Source: Camellia lanceoleosa
Taxonomy: Eukaryota > Streptophyta > Magnoliopsida > Ericales > Theaceae
Direction of reading: 5' to 3'
Assembly: GCA_025200525.1 (NCBI GenBank)
Contig: CM045770.1
Span: forward strand, 120,381,429-120,445,428
Length of the DNA stretch: 64,000 nucleotides
Part shown: positions 23,651-35,219 of the stretch, piece by piece
Numbering within the stretch: position 1 is the first letter of the stretch
Layout of the letters: each line of letters opens with the position of its first letter
Position numbers and translations under genes: made by a program
Notes under the pieces: generated by a model
Told to the model about the DNA's origin: nothing
The model's input: the letters and a program-made list of their open reading frames with translations, nothing else
The model's database searches: none

Positions 23651-23893
23651 GCCCTGGCCCTCCAACCCAAAAAAACTTCGGCTTCTCACCCGGTACTCCG
23701 AAGTCGACCTCGCACCCTCCGAAACGAGTGTTAACTTGGAATTGAAACAAACACATCCGAACATTTGAGAAGAAACTCTCAGGAATAACGAATCCAACTG
23801 TTGGCCGAACCACACTTCGAAACCCAACATTTTAACGAAGGCAAATGCAACATAACTCAAGAGAATAAGGAAGATTACGAACCGGTCATCACA

Positions 23894-24211
23894 AGTAGAA
23901 CTAAGACGAGTACATGAGTGTAAATTTAGTAACAATAACAATGGAAACAAAGGAGAAGTGAAGATTAAGAACCAAGAACTACTTAAGAGTGAGCATTTTT
24001 GTTATTTAGGATCGATCATTACAACGGATGGGGATATTGGAGCGGATGTGGTCCATAGGATTAAGGCGGGGTGGCTTAAGTGGATGAGTGCGTCACGGAT
24101 ATTGTGTGATAAATGAGTATCTACTGGACTAAAAAGAAAGTTCTATAGAACGACTATCTGGCTAGCGATGTTGTATGGGACAGAGTATTGGGAAACTAAG
24201 AAATAACTTAA
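23894..24211 (+). pseudogene. LINE reverse transcriptase, middle piece
   Basis: This continues the LINE protein: RTKTEYMECKFS, then HFCYLGSIITTDGDIGADVVHRI, KAGWLKWMSASRILCDK, and KFYRTTIWLAMLYGTEYWETKK. Two stops are present. It ends abruptly at ACTTAAG, where retrotransposon sequence begins, and about 40 bp of LINE sequence expected before the next piece are missing. Confidence 0.8.
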
Positions 24212-24245
24212 GTTTGGGGACCAAACTTCTTTAAGGAGGGTAGAC
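24212..24245 (+). mobile_element. Ty3/gypsy internal remnant with polypurine tract
   Basis: The sequence TTTGGGGACCAAACTTC..TTAAGGAGGGTAGAC directly before TGTAATAACCC is the usual end of a plant Ty3/gypsy internal region, with a purine-rich tract abutting the 3' LTR. Only 34 bp of internal region survive. Confidence 0.7.
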
Positions 24246-26879
24246 TGTAATAACCCACATTCTTGTCTTAGTCATGTTTATGTGCATTTGCATGATTTTG
24301 TCTTGTTAAGCTTGCATTTGTAAACTTAGACTTGTTTTGCCTAGGTAAAGGTTCTTGTCTTGTCTTGATGCTATCATGTTTTGCCTAAGTGTTATATGCA
24401 TACTTTGTTCCTTGCTTGGTGTGTTAAGCCTAGGTCATCTCAAGCCTAGGTTATCTACCTTTGCTATCTCAAGCCTAGGTCACACCTTTGAACCTCTTAC
24501 ACCTAGGTTGTTGAGCGCCAACACCTAGGACCATCTCGGAACCACCTTGGTTGACCTCCACCGTCACCTAGGTATATTGGCCGAGATGTGCATCACCTAG
24601 GCTAAGGTGTGCATCACCTAGGCCGAGGTGTGTATTATCTAGGCCGAGATGTTAATTATCTAGGCGTCCTAGGTCCTTGATCCTTGAACCTAGCAACCTT
24701 TTATTCCGAGACTGGTATGACCTAGGCCGAGGTGTGGCACACCTAGGTCAAGTGTTATCCTTCCTAGCCGAGATCATTGAAACCTTCTTATCCGAAGCCT
24801 ATGTCTTAATCCAAGATCCTTGCCTTGTCAGAACGCCCTTGTCACCTCACTTGTTGTACACACTTTGTCATACTCTTGTCTTGTCATTCTGGCACCTTTT
24901 TGAGGAGATCCAACTAGACGTTGCCACGTGTCCCAGCAGAGAATTAAGTCAGCTGGCAATAGGGAAAACATATCATTACCATATCTTTGCCTTTGAAGAG
25001 AGAGAAGCTCTAGGAAGAGGAAGAAGGAGTTCTTAGAGTGAGAATAAATTTCCAAGCTTGATTCATAGAGTTTGAACCGTTTGATTCGTGTTTTGAGGTT
25101 AGATTCTTGATCTACTCTTGTTGTTCTTTACGTTGTTATGATTATACTGCATGATCTAGCATGATTCATGAGCCATGCATTGATTTAAAGTTTGTTTTAG
25201 AGAGAGAAAGTGATGTTCTTGTGTTCTTAAAAGAAAACCATGTTTTGATCCGAAAGTTTATACCAAGTCCTATGTTTTTGTGTTTGTTTTCATGAAATCT
25301 TCAAGTATGGGTACCCAAGTCCATGTTTTTGAATTCATAACATGAACTCTCAGATTTTGAATAAGAAGTTATGATTTTAGCATTCATGTTCTTCATGTTC
25401 TTCAAGAGGAAACCTAGATTTCTAGACTTCATTTGCCTAAGTGTAGTCACTGAGATCTACTCTTGCCTAGATCTCGCACCTAGGCCAAGCATCGTATCTC
25501 ACCTTGGCCTACCTTGCATGATCACTTGCGCCTTAGTCTATCTTGCATGCACACCTAGGCCTAGGAGACCACACCTCGGCCAAGACTCCCTGAGTTCACC
25601 CAGTTAGGTCATTTTAGCCTAGGTCATCTCTGTACATCCATTCCGAGACCTGGTTGGTACCCAGCATGTTTTCCCTAGAAGAAAAACAGTGTTTTGACTC
25701 CCAGCACATGTTTTGCTTTGTCTTGACTTGGTTTTGGAAAGAAATGCTGGGATTATTTTCATTCATGTAAAGCTTGTTTTAAGAATGCATTGCGCAACCA
25801 TCTTTGAGCATTCCTTCTTGTCTTCTTGAAATGCATTCAGTAGACTTTGCTATATAATTGTAGGTCTTGGATTCTTGCCTTAATCCCTACATCTGAAGAA
25901 CTATTGTGAGTGGTATTTTTAATAAAGCTATGTTATAATGTTTTGATAAAGCTTTGCTTTGCTTTGTTTTGGAAAAGCATTTGATCAAGCTTGAATGATT
26001 ATCCTCTAATTTTTGTATCAAGTATTATCTTTGTTTTGATGACATTCTTGGAAGGTCCTTTTGTGCTAGGGGACGTTAAGCTTATGTAGCACCTTTGTTT
26101 GAGATATCTCTTTGCCATCGACGGTCATGTACGGATGGTACCACCGATGGTCTTGTATGGGTGGGTTATGTTTTACCATCAACGGTTTTCTGGGTGGGTT
26201 GTCTAACCGATTCCGGGTCGGCCACCGATGGTCATGAACGGCTGTGCTTCGATTCTGGGACGATTATTCTTTTGTTTTGTCAGGAATGTCATCCCTTGTA
26301 TTATGTAGATGTTATTAAACATCCCTAGAAGCTTTGAGAGACTTTAATTGATGAACTTGATTCATCCCATGTTTTGTTACAAGTTATGATATGTATTGTT
26401 TTGATAAAGATCTCGGATATCATTCATTTAAACTTTTATTACTAATATCATTCATTGAGTATCCAAGTTCACCCTCCCCTTTATATATATGTAGGTGAGG
26501 AAGAAGAAGGCTGTGACGCCTAAGATGTTGTTTGCAACTTTGTTTTGGATTCATGTTTTGTTAGCATCTTGAAGATTATGCTGCTTAGCTTTTAGTTCAT
26601 TTCTTTTATATATTTCGGCTTGAGAAGCCTTTTGATCAAGATGTAATGTTTAAGCTTAATTCATTTGTATCCAAGATGTAAAGCCATGTTAAGATGTATG
26701 ATATTTCATTTGATCTATGCACAACTATTATGGACTACTTAGATTTAAATTTGCTTCCGTACATGTAAGCCCCGTATGTATACTCTAATTGTGTGAATTT
26801 TTGTAAGTTGGCCTTTGGTAATCTTGGATTACTGGCCATCACGACACCATTCTACTAGGGGCGGAATGGGGTCGTGACA
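24246..26879 (+). mobile_element. 3' LTR, 2634 bp, of a deleted element
   Basis: The LTR runs TGTAATAACCC...GGGGTCGTGACA and is preceded by its polypurine tract, so it is a 3' LTR that lost its 5' partner and nearly all internal sequence. Its 3' end is homologous to the solo LTR at 7260. It contains a CCTAGG palindrome cluster (24429-24750), a second cluster near 25440-25630, a repeated CCATCGACGGT/ACCGATGGT motif at 26115-26240, a donor-like TTGAG|GTTAGA at 25098 and an acceptor-like ATATGTAG at 26494. Confidence 0.8.
24429..24750. repeat. CACCTAGGTG-type palindrome cluster
   Basis: CCTAGG or one-mismatch cores lie at 24429, 24445, 24474, 24502, 24524, 24545, 24567, 24596, 24617, 24638, 24659, 24668, 24721 and 24742. 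Runs 24502-24567 and 24596-24659 keep gaps of 21-22 bp. Several copies sit in a larger repeat, CATCACCTAGGC..AGGTGTG. Confidence 0.8.
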
Positions 26880-27239
26880 TGTATGGCAAGACTAGAAATG
26901 ACAAATCAGGAATGAGTATATTTGAGAATGGGTAGGGGTTACACTGATAGAAGAGAAGTTGAGAGAGAATAGGTTGAGATGGTTTGGTCATATTCAACGG
27001 AGATCAACAGAGGCGGTAGTGAAGAAATACGATGCAGTAACGGTAGATGGAAAGGTTAGGGGACGGGGTAGACCTGGATTGACGTTAGCTAGCATAGTAA
27101 ATAGAGATACGAATCTACTTAATTTGAATGACGGAATGGCATTTGATAGAGTCGAGTAGAGAAGAAAGATTTATGCAGCCAACTCCATTTGATGAGACTT
27201 AAGGCTTGGTTTGATTTGGTTTGGTTTGGTTATTTATTT
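26880..27239 (+). pseudogene. LINE 3' piece, C-terminal region and tail
   Basis: Translation gives MYGKTRNDK, then LRENRLRWFGHIQRRSTEAV and GRGRPGLT. This is the conserved C-terminal region of plant RTE LINE proteins. The 66-residue ORF at 26959-27159 covers most of it. A frameshift precedes it. The element ends in the GGTTT-rich tail, followed by the TSD. Confidence 0.75.
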
Positions 27240-27258
27240 ATTTTTATTTTTATTTTTT

Positions 27259-28599
27259 GTGGCGAGCAAAAAACATAATTTTTGTGGTGCAAAAAATTAT
27301 GTCATTTTATAATAGAATTTACAATTTTATGTGATATTGTTATGAGTTACATAGTATGTGCATCTTATTATTATTATTATTTTGTTAGCATTCTTTCAAA
27401 CCACATTTTGAAGTTGATTTAAAAAATGTTTCTCTAAAGTCAAAACGACATATTATGGAGTGGCCGTAAAAACAAATATCTCCATATACATTGCTATAAT
27501 CCAATGATTTATGAATTACATGCATTTACCTGTGGATATACTTTAAAAGGTTTTTTTTTTTTGTTAACATATGTTTTAAGGATATATATTAAGAAGACAT
27601 TAAATGAATGCATCAATATTAGCTTCTATAGAAAGTAACACAACTTTAAAAGTTGTCTTAAATAATTTATTTATTTATTTTTATAATATTTATAATGAGA
27701 CCAAAATATCCTTTTGCTTTGTACCCTTCGCCCTTATTTTTGTATGCCTTTTCACTTTCATTCAAATTTGATGTTTTATATTATTTTTCTAAAAAAAATT
27801 AAAATTTAGATTGGTGAAAAAAATTTGAAAAGATCAAATCATAATTATTTTCATATTTTTAGAACTTAAAATAATATTTAAAAATTCAAATATATATTTT
27901 ATATTTATTTTTGTCAAACTAATATATAAGTTTGTAAAAATAAATTCTAAATACAAAATTTAAAAATTAAAGAATTTTTTCTTATAAAAATAGGGGTACT
28001 TATGCCTATATAAAAAAAAATAAAAATAAATCTTCAAAAACATCATAATTATTTTTCGTTATACTTTTATATTACCCATGTAAGTGGAGGAAGTTAAAAT
28101 CATTTATTGCTTTCTTAGGGCACATGTCAAAAATACAAGTAATTTTTGTATAGTGTGATTGAATTTGACAATAAAGTGTACTAAACTTTTTCCAAAAATA
28201 CAATATTAATAGACACACATTAATCTCCATTCATGTGAATTCTCAAAAATGAAACAAAAAATGTGTCAATAAATATCTTTTCTTACATTACATTTCAATT
28301 ATTTTGACATTGAGAATGATATCCATACATATTTTTCTTACAAAATTTAAGGCAATAATAATGTGGCATTGGTATTCTTAGAATTACTGGTAGGAATTAC
28401 TAGTAGAGGTGCACATGCGCTGCATATGATAAATTTTCTTCTTCTTCTTTTTTTTTTTTTGTTATTAGCATTTATAATAGTTTTTAGCTTTATGTGTTTT
28501 ACCTTTTTATAATAGTTGCTTTGGCTAGATCGTATGAGTGGGCATTGAATGTATGAAAAAAGAATAAAAATTAGGAAAATTTACCCATAAGTCCTAGTT
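27259..28599. other. AT-rich intergenic sequence
   Basis: Very AT-rich, with many A and T runs. The part after the LINE TSD (about 27259-27360) resembles the part before it in composition. No gene or clear element was found. Confidence 0.5.
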
Positions 28600-28945
28600 T
28601 TTGAAACGTTGAACCATTTAGTCCTAAAAGTTTTCTTATGCTCCATTTAGTCCCATTTTTACATCAGCATGATGTAAATGATGTAAATGATCTGATGTTT
28701 CATTCTATAATTTCAAAATTTATTGAAATCTGATGAACATTAGATGTTTTTCATCCTATATTTTCAAACATTATTGAAATTTGATGAACATTAGATGTTT
28801 GAAATCTAATGTTTGTAACATGACTCTGATGTTATTAACATTGTATCTGATATTATTAACATTGTAATGGGACCTTTCAGTCTATAAGAAAACTTTTAGG
28901 ACTAAACAGTGCATAAGTTATTAATTTGGGATTTATTGGTGCATC
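28600..28945. mobile_element. Possible MITE with 21-bp inverted repeats
   Basis: TAGTCCTAAAAGTTTTCTTA(T) at 28619-28639 and its exact complement at 28884-28904 form a perfect 21-bp inverted repeat around a ~245-bp core. The core repeats TGATGAACATTAGATGTTT twice. The outer ends and TSD could not be fixed. Confidence 0.5.
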
Positions 28946-29917
28946 CCCCTAAAAATTAGCATAAACATTTCACATATTATCCTATATTTTTATATTAATG
29001 TTTAAGTATTATAAAATTTTGAGAGTAGATCGAAACTAATCATATAAAATAATTTCCATATCACATGGTTGGACTTCTTATTATTAAATATATAATTCAC
29101 CAGGTTATTTTACTTTTGTTATGTATATATATGTAGAAACCACTTGGTAATTAAAAGGTAACGAAATAAAACACATTGTAATATTACTATTATTATTAAA
29201 GGTGAAGAAATAAAACATCTGTAGACACCCTATTTTTGACCGACCTTAAGACTCAGACGTCATCGATTGAGCACTCGGTGATTGTGCTTTTTGTGCTCGT
29301 TTTGAGGTTTCAGAGTTTTCGACTGAATGCCTTGGCTCCGGGTCTCTGAACTCTTTGTGTTTCGGCTTGGTTTGTGGACCATGCCTTATTCTCCTTGTCT
29401 GAGGGAGGGGAGGGGTCTTCTAAACCCCCTTTTGTGGTCGTAGACCACTTTTCCCGTTTGGAGACTAGTTTCTGGTTTTCGGAGCCTTCGGCCACGCGCC
29501 TTGTCTCGGGACCGCTTAACATTCTCCGTTTGGCGTGGTTTTTGAACCACACCTTGTTTCCTTGGCCTAGAGGGCCACTGTGCTTTGGGAGACCACTTTT
29601 GTGGTCGTAAACCACTTTTGGTGCTTGTCAGCTAGTTTTTGGGGCTCTCGGCTGCGCGCCTTGCCTCCCGAACTTTCGTCTTGCATCCGTTTTGGTTTGT
29701 TTTTGGTACAAACCTTATTTTCCTTGTTTGGAAGGTGGTACAAGGGTGGGAGACCATTTCTTTCCCTTGGAAACCACTTTGCCTTCTGCCAGCCAGTTTT
29801 CTAGTCGGGCAACTGGTTTGCTTGGTCTTTGGGCCACCTTTTCTGGTCGGCCACCACACCTTTTGCTTGTTTTCATGCTGCTGACCATCTCCCACCATGG
29901 CTGACCAGTTGTCTTCT

Positions 29918-29992
29918 TGGAAGACCACTTAAAGTGGTCGGCCGACCACTTAAAGTAGCTAGCCGACCACTTCAAGTGGTCGGCTGCTTTTT
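29918..29992. repeat. GGTCGGCCGACC palindromes, 21-bp period
   Basis: GGTCGGCCGACC and two variants are centred at 29941.5, 29962.5 and 29983.5, exactly 21 bp apart. A second palindrome type, ACCACTT.AAGTGGT, lies between them about half a period away. The cluster is ~135-190 bp upstream of the TATA box. Confidence 0.8.
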
Positions 29993-30118
29993 GTCACCTT
30001 TTTGGAGATATTTTTGGCCAGCTGGCACAGCTGGAGAGCACAAGAACCATCTTCCATACACGTATGGAGGGATGGCCTTGAGCCTTAGCTTCTTCAAGAA
30101 GCTTGTGCTTTTGCTCTC

Positions 30119-30124
30119 TATAAG
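30119..30124 (+). promoter_or_regulatory. TATA box of the giant LTR
   Basis: CTCTATAAGAGG lies after a G/C-rich upstream part and before a CT-rich leader (TCTCTATATCTCTCTCC). Confidence 0.55.
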
Positions 30125-30446
30125 AGGGTGGCTCCCCCTCCCTCCTCTAGGTTCAACTTTTTGGGTTAGAGAGTGATAGATACACCTTTATCTCTATATC
30201 TCTCTCCTTGTTTCATTTTTGTGCCTTAAAGTGCCCTTTTGTCATACTTTAACACACAAACACACACTTAAACACTATCCCTTTGTTGCTGAGGTGCTTA
30301 AGAGCTGGTTTTGGAGTTTTTGGTTTGGTTTAAGCTTGAAAAACCTGCTGGAGTTGTGGTTTTGAAGATGGTCTTCAAGGGTGAGCCTTTAACTCCTTAA
30401 ACCCTCATTCTTGCTTAAGCTTTTAGCCTTGCTTGCATATTGTTTT

Positions 30447-32680
30447 TATAGCGATCCCGGTTGTCCCTTTACTGTTCAGTTGTATTCCGGACTCGGTTCC
30501 GTGAAGTTGTTAGTTGTACTTGTCTTGTTGCCAGCCTTTAAATTGCTTCGTTTGGGTTTTAGGATGTGTTGGGCTTGGTTGATTCAGGTTGGTAGAGTTT
30601 TGGCTCCCATTGTTGTTGCACAGTTTTTGGATGGTCCGCTCGAGCGGGTCTTCTTGCACTCGAGCGGGGTTTACACTCTTCCAGTATTTTGTGTCCCTGT
30701 AAAACTTCTGCAGGTGTGTTTTCTATGCTCGAGCGGGTTTCCTGCGCTCGAGCGGGTCGCGCTCGAGCAGACTTGTTGGAGCTCGAGCGGGTAGTACATT
30801 TGTGGTGTAAGTTATGGGAGGGGGAAATCCATGCTCGAGCGGACTGGTTTTCGCGCTTGAGCGGATGTACTTTATTCATGTGTCTTGGCGCTCGAGTGGA
30901 ACTTTTTACGCTCGAGCGGACCTAGTTTTTTGTTCTTGACGCTCGAGCGTTGTGTTCTCCGCTCGAGCGGGAATGTCGCATATCAGTTGGCAGCTAGGCA
31001 TTTTAAAATCACTTTTTACATTCACACTCTCTCTCTTACTTTTCTAAAACGCCATTTGAGAGCTTCTCTCTCTAAAGTCTTCACTTCTCTCTAAGTGTTG
31101 ATCTAGCTAGAGTGTTTTCCAAACCTTTGGTCCTTACAAAAAAGTTGTTGATCGTCGTGGGCTATCTTGTGATCCAAAAATCTCGGGATTTGGAGCATCT
31201 TCATTTTCGTCATCTCCTTCGTTGGGTTTCATCTTTTGAGGTAGGGATTCCTACTCACAACTATGGGTTTTGACATAGATATTTGGGCATTTTGCTAAAT
31301 GGTTGATTTTGGGAGTTAGTGTTTGAAAATGTTGAAAAGGGGGTTTTGTTATTTTGATTCTAAAAATGTGTATTTTGGGCTTCAAAATAATGATATTGTT
31401 GTTGGTTGATAATATTTAGACCATTGGGTCAATATTCGGGAATGGGGTAGAGAACCCTAATGTGTTGTATAAATTAATTGGTATAATTAATTTGGGAAAA
31501 TGGTGGTTATATGGAATTGAGTTGGAAATAATGAAATTGGCTCATTATATGGTAGGTGGAGTTGGATTTATTAATCGCTCCCTTTTTAAAACATTGATAT
31601 TTTTATCTGTTGGAGCTTTTATTATCTGTTTAGAAATAATTGCTTGGGCTACTGGTAGAGGGTAGTTGTGATTGTTGTAGACAATGCATGATGATTAGGC
31701 AAACTATAACTAATCAATTGGACGTGTCATAGAGTATGACGGTTGATAGAATACATTAACGTTATGTATTGATTGATTGTGTATATGATTTATATGTATA
31801 TACATTGTGTGTGTGTGGGAGGAGATAGGGGATGTACTCCACGGTTTAGGAGAAGATAGGGGATGGACCTCTAAACCGGATGTTGTTTGGGAGAAGATAG
31901 GGGATAGACTCCGTTGATACAGCTCATATGCTTGTCAGTTAATGTGTTGATACAGCTCTTATGCTTATCTATGGAAGTGTTGATATAGCTCATATGCTTA
32001 TCTGTTGAAGTATGGATACAGCTTGTATGATTATCTGTTGAAATGTTGATATAGCTTGTATGCTCATTTATCGAAGTACTGATATGGCTTGTATGTTTAT
32101 CTAGCGTAAAATGGGAAACGTTTAATATGAGTTACTGTCTCATGTAAGTTGTTGGCCAGGTTCTGAGCCGGTGTTGCAAATTGTAAACTTGATAAAAAAA
32201 ATGGGAAATGAAATGAAACATGAATACAATTGTCATATAATGAAAATGGTGTATGAATTGATTTATGGGAATTAAACATTTATCAATTGCTAATGTCTTA
32301 GTTATTGCTCATACTGTGTTTAGCATATCTCTACTGGGCGTTGTTTCACCCTTTATGGGACATCATTTTCAGGTACAGGTAGCATGCCAACTCCAAGGAC
32401 ATAGCTTAAATGATGTTGAGAGTTGAGGACTCTTTTTGGTTTATTTTGTTTGTATTACCTGTATATCAAGCCGAGGGCTTATTTTGTATAGAGTTAGTAC
32501 TCTTCTTTTGTGTAACCAAGTGTTGACTTGGAAAGCTGTAAGCCCATAGGGCATTTGCTTTTGTTGTTAACATGTAATATAGTTGTAAGAACTACTCTGA
32601 TGAATGGAATTTGATGATTTCTCATATATCAATGCACGTCTAAAGTAATGGGTTTTATGTATTATTTTGAGGGCGTTACA
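30447..32680 (+). mobile_element. Solo LTR, 2234 bp, TSD GTTTT
   Basis: The element runs TATAGCGATCCCGG (first G of TG changed to A) to GAGGGCGTTACA, with GTTTT at 30442-30446 and 32681-32685. It shares the TGTAGCGATCCCG start with the LTR at 37323. It contains twelve CTCGAG palindromes, a TTTTAAAA TATA-like site near 31001, a CT-rich leader, the donor TTGAG|GTAGGGA at 31241, and the acceptor ATTTTCAG at 32372 after CACCCTTTATGGGA. A ~40-bp tandem repeat (GATACAGCTCATATGCTTATC) spans about 31916-32100. Confidence 0.9.
30638..30970. repeat. Phased CGCTCGAGCG palindrome cluster
   Basis: TCGA cores start at 30640, 30660, 30729, 30748, 30763, 30783, 30835, 30857 (TTGA), 30892, 30912, 30943 and 30963. 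Paired copies are mostly 19-22 bp apart. The last two pairs repeat the 20-then-31 bp spacing seen in the cluster at 8445. The cluster is upstream of the LTR leader. Confidence 0.85.
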
Positions 32681-35219
32681 GTTTTAAGCTTAACTCTAAA
32701 CTACAAAAAGTTCTAATTTTGTATGCTTAAGATCTTTGTTTAAGGTCACTTTTGTGTTAGGGGTTGTTTACTCCCTCTTAGGCCTTGTTTGGCCTTGCTT
32801 TTGTGCCTTCTTTTTAAGCCTTTGGGACCACCTTGTTTTGACCTTCTCACCACTGAAACTCAGAGAAATTTCAGTGGCGGAAGTGGTAATTTGAGGTCCC
32901 AAAAAGGAGAGGGTCATCCATTCTCCTTGTGTCTTAAATACTTACTTCATATGCCTCATGTGTGAGCATGTTTGTTAAGCTTATGTTGGCCATATCTTAG
33001 CTTGTATTTGGGTTTATTTTAGCATGGCATGCCACTGTTTTTACTTGGTTTTGTCACTTCATGCATGCCTAATACATTCGTAGTGTAAATCTCACAAACT
33101 AGCTTTGTATACTTCATGAAGTAGCATGTCATTCTAACTTGTTTTGTTTCCATTTCAGCATGTTTTTGGTGATGTTTTTCCATGTCATGACTCTATTTTG
33201 GTTTGGTTTGGTTGGCCCTTGCATGCCTCATGCACTTGTAGTGCAATTTTATGAAATAGCCTAACATGCATCATGCTTTAACATGTCATTCTAGCATGCT
33301 TTAGGCTTAACTTCAAGAAGCTTTTGTCCATGTTTTAGCATGCTCTAGCTTTGATTTGTGTTGTTCTAGTCATGCATGACTTGCTTTGTATAGCCATAGT
33401 GCATTTTAGCTTGTTAGCTTTGTGTATCAAGTCTACTAGCATGTATTGCTTGGCCTATTTGGATGATTTGGCATTGTTTATTATGTGATTTCAGTCAATG
33501 TTTCATGGTCATGCACTTGCATTTATCACTCATTCAATGCGTTGGAGGGTTTGCCCTTTTATGCCTTAGCATGAATCATTGCGTATGCCTTCATGCCTAA
33601 GCTTGCGAGCTATCATTTCAATGTGTTTTTGGGGTTATTTTGCCATGATATAACTCTGATTTTTGTTGGTTAAGTCATCTCATGCTTGGTCTTAATAGGT
33701 GTAGTGTAATCCATCTTATTTGCCTTGTATGCATTATGCCTTATGCCCTTCATGTTAGCTTGCTTTGGCTTCCTTTCATGCATGTTTTAGTACCATTTTA
33801 ATGTGTTCTAGGACTGTTTTGGGTTGCCTTTGCCATATGCTTTATGCTTTGTATAGCTGTAGTGCAATTGGCCTTGCTAGCTTTGTGTTTTGATGACTCA
33901 TGCATACTATCTTTGAGCTATTTAGATGATTTGGCATCATTTAATACTTCATTTCAGAGCTTATAGCATGACTATATTCCCATTTCTTTCATGTTTTAAA
34001 TGCCTTTGAGTATTGTGCATTGTTGCCTTATTGTGGCCTAGAGTGTATGCTTGTATGCCTAGGTCTTTGAGCCTCCATCTTAGCATGTTTTGGTCATTGT
34101 TTTGACCTATTTTAGCTTTGTCCATGGTTGGTTCATGCATATTTGCCATGTATTGTATGCCTCATTTGTGGTCCTCTTTATTAGCTTTCGTGCTTTAGGA
34201 CCTTTGCATGCTATACTTGTGTTTGATTGAATGATTTGGCATCATTTCTTACTTAATTTCAGTGCATTTAGTGTTGTCACACTTCCATATTTGTCACTCC
34301 TTGAGCCTTTTTGAGAGTTGTGCTCTTAGGCCTAGTTGGATGGCCAATGCATTGTGCATTCATGCCTTGCCTTTTGTGCCTTTATTTTGGTGTTATGGCC
34401 ACTGATTTGGGCATGAGCGAGGTTTGTCCGTTTTGGTTTAAGACCACTGAGCATTGTGTATGCTATGTTACATCGCGTTGTGCATGTTATGTTGTTGTTT
34501 GCATTATGCATGCTATGTTCTTGTTCATATTGCGTATGCCATAATCACATTGAGCATTGTGTATGCCATGTAATTCATAGCATTGTGTATGTCATGTTGT
34601 TTTCATGCTTAGGTCACATTGCATTGAGTATGCCATATTGTTCATTGCATTTGTGTATGCCATGTTCATTTGCATTGTGTAGGCATGCCATTAGCCTTAT
34701 TAGGTTGTTCATGTTGCATTGCATGTTTGCCTGCTTAAATCATATTGCATATTTGCATGCTTGTGTTGCATTGCATTTTTGCATACTCCATGTTACATAG
34801 CATTGTGCATGCCATGTTATGTGTTGCATTGTGTTGGGAATAGGTGTTAGTCCAAACACGGGAAACGAGGGACGTTTCATACTTAAAGTGATGAAACATG
34901 CCTTAAATCCCGGTCGCCGACGCTCTTGATCAAGCATGATAGAGTTTTAGGCCTTATGTGTTTACTTGTGCATTCATTTCATATTGAATTGTGCAACTTC
35001 GCCTCTTGGCCATCATGCATTGAAATGCATGATTGGTGGCCCGAGGGTCGAGAACCACACTCCCTTAAGCTCATGAAATGATAGGGAGGGTGGTTGTGCA
35101 CACATACCTTGCAAATACATTACTATGCCCTTTCTTGCTCTCTGTTGCAGCAAAGTGGACAAATGCAACAACAATTGGTCGGCCAGCCAGAAAAACTAGC
35201 TGGATGGAAATTTCTTAAC

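Larger units (their letters stand above)
20927..23893 (-). mobile_element. Solo LTR with TSD AGTAG, inside the LINE
   Basis: The element runs TGTCACGCCCC...GGTCATCACA with AGTAG at 20922-20926 and 23894-23898. The LINE reading resumes exactly after it (RTKTEYMECKFS). Its minus-strand start, TGTGATGACCGG, matches the LTR at 16315. On the minus strand there is a TATATAT promoter-like site at 23411-23417, the CACGTG cluster upstream of it, a donor at 23193 and an acceptor-like TTTTTTAG at 21231. A ~60-bp tandem repeat lies near 21880-22010. A 283-bp element is nested at 22052. Confidence 0.9.
20460..27239 (+). mobile_element. RTE-type LINE, 5'-truncated, split twice
   Basis: The 19-bp direct repeat ATTTTTATTTTTATTTTTT flanks the whole unit (about 20440-20458 and 27240-27258), as expected for target-primed insertion. 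The LINE pieces are 20460-20926, 23894-24211 and 26880-27239. They are separated by a solo LTR and by a 3' LTR fragment. The 3' end is AAGGCTTGGTTTG with GGTTT repeats, the tail type of plant RTE LINEs. The element starts inside the reverse-transcriptase domain. Confidence 0.8.
29220..35215 (+). mobile_element. Tat/Ogre-like giant LTR, truncated, split by a solo LTR
   Basis: It starts TGTAGACACCC and its first ~60 bp match the 5' end of the minus-oriented LTR at 61566. It has a GGTCGGCCGACC cluster, a TATA box at 30119-30124, and a CT-rich leader after it. A solo LTR interrupts it at 30447-32680. Beyond that come ~2.5 kb of low-complexity sequence with recurring GCATTGTGTATGCCATGTT-like words. 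A part near 34840-35095 corresponds to 57540-57660 of the other copy. The expected GTCTACA end is missing, so the right limit is approximate. Confidence 0.65.

Noticed and set aside
23331..23950. Overlapping ORFs of 150-160 residues on the minus strand and 66-88 on the plus strand
   Set aside because: They are created by the GC-rich CACGTG cluster and lack of stops in several frames at once; the sequence is a solo LTR.
29310..30176. Several 70-115-residue ORFs on both strands
   Set aside because: They lie in the promoter part of a giant LTR and are antisense shadows of one another.
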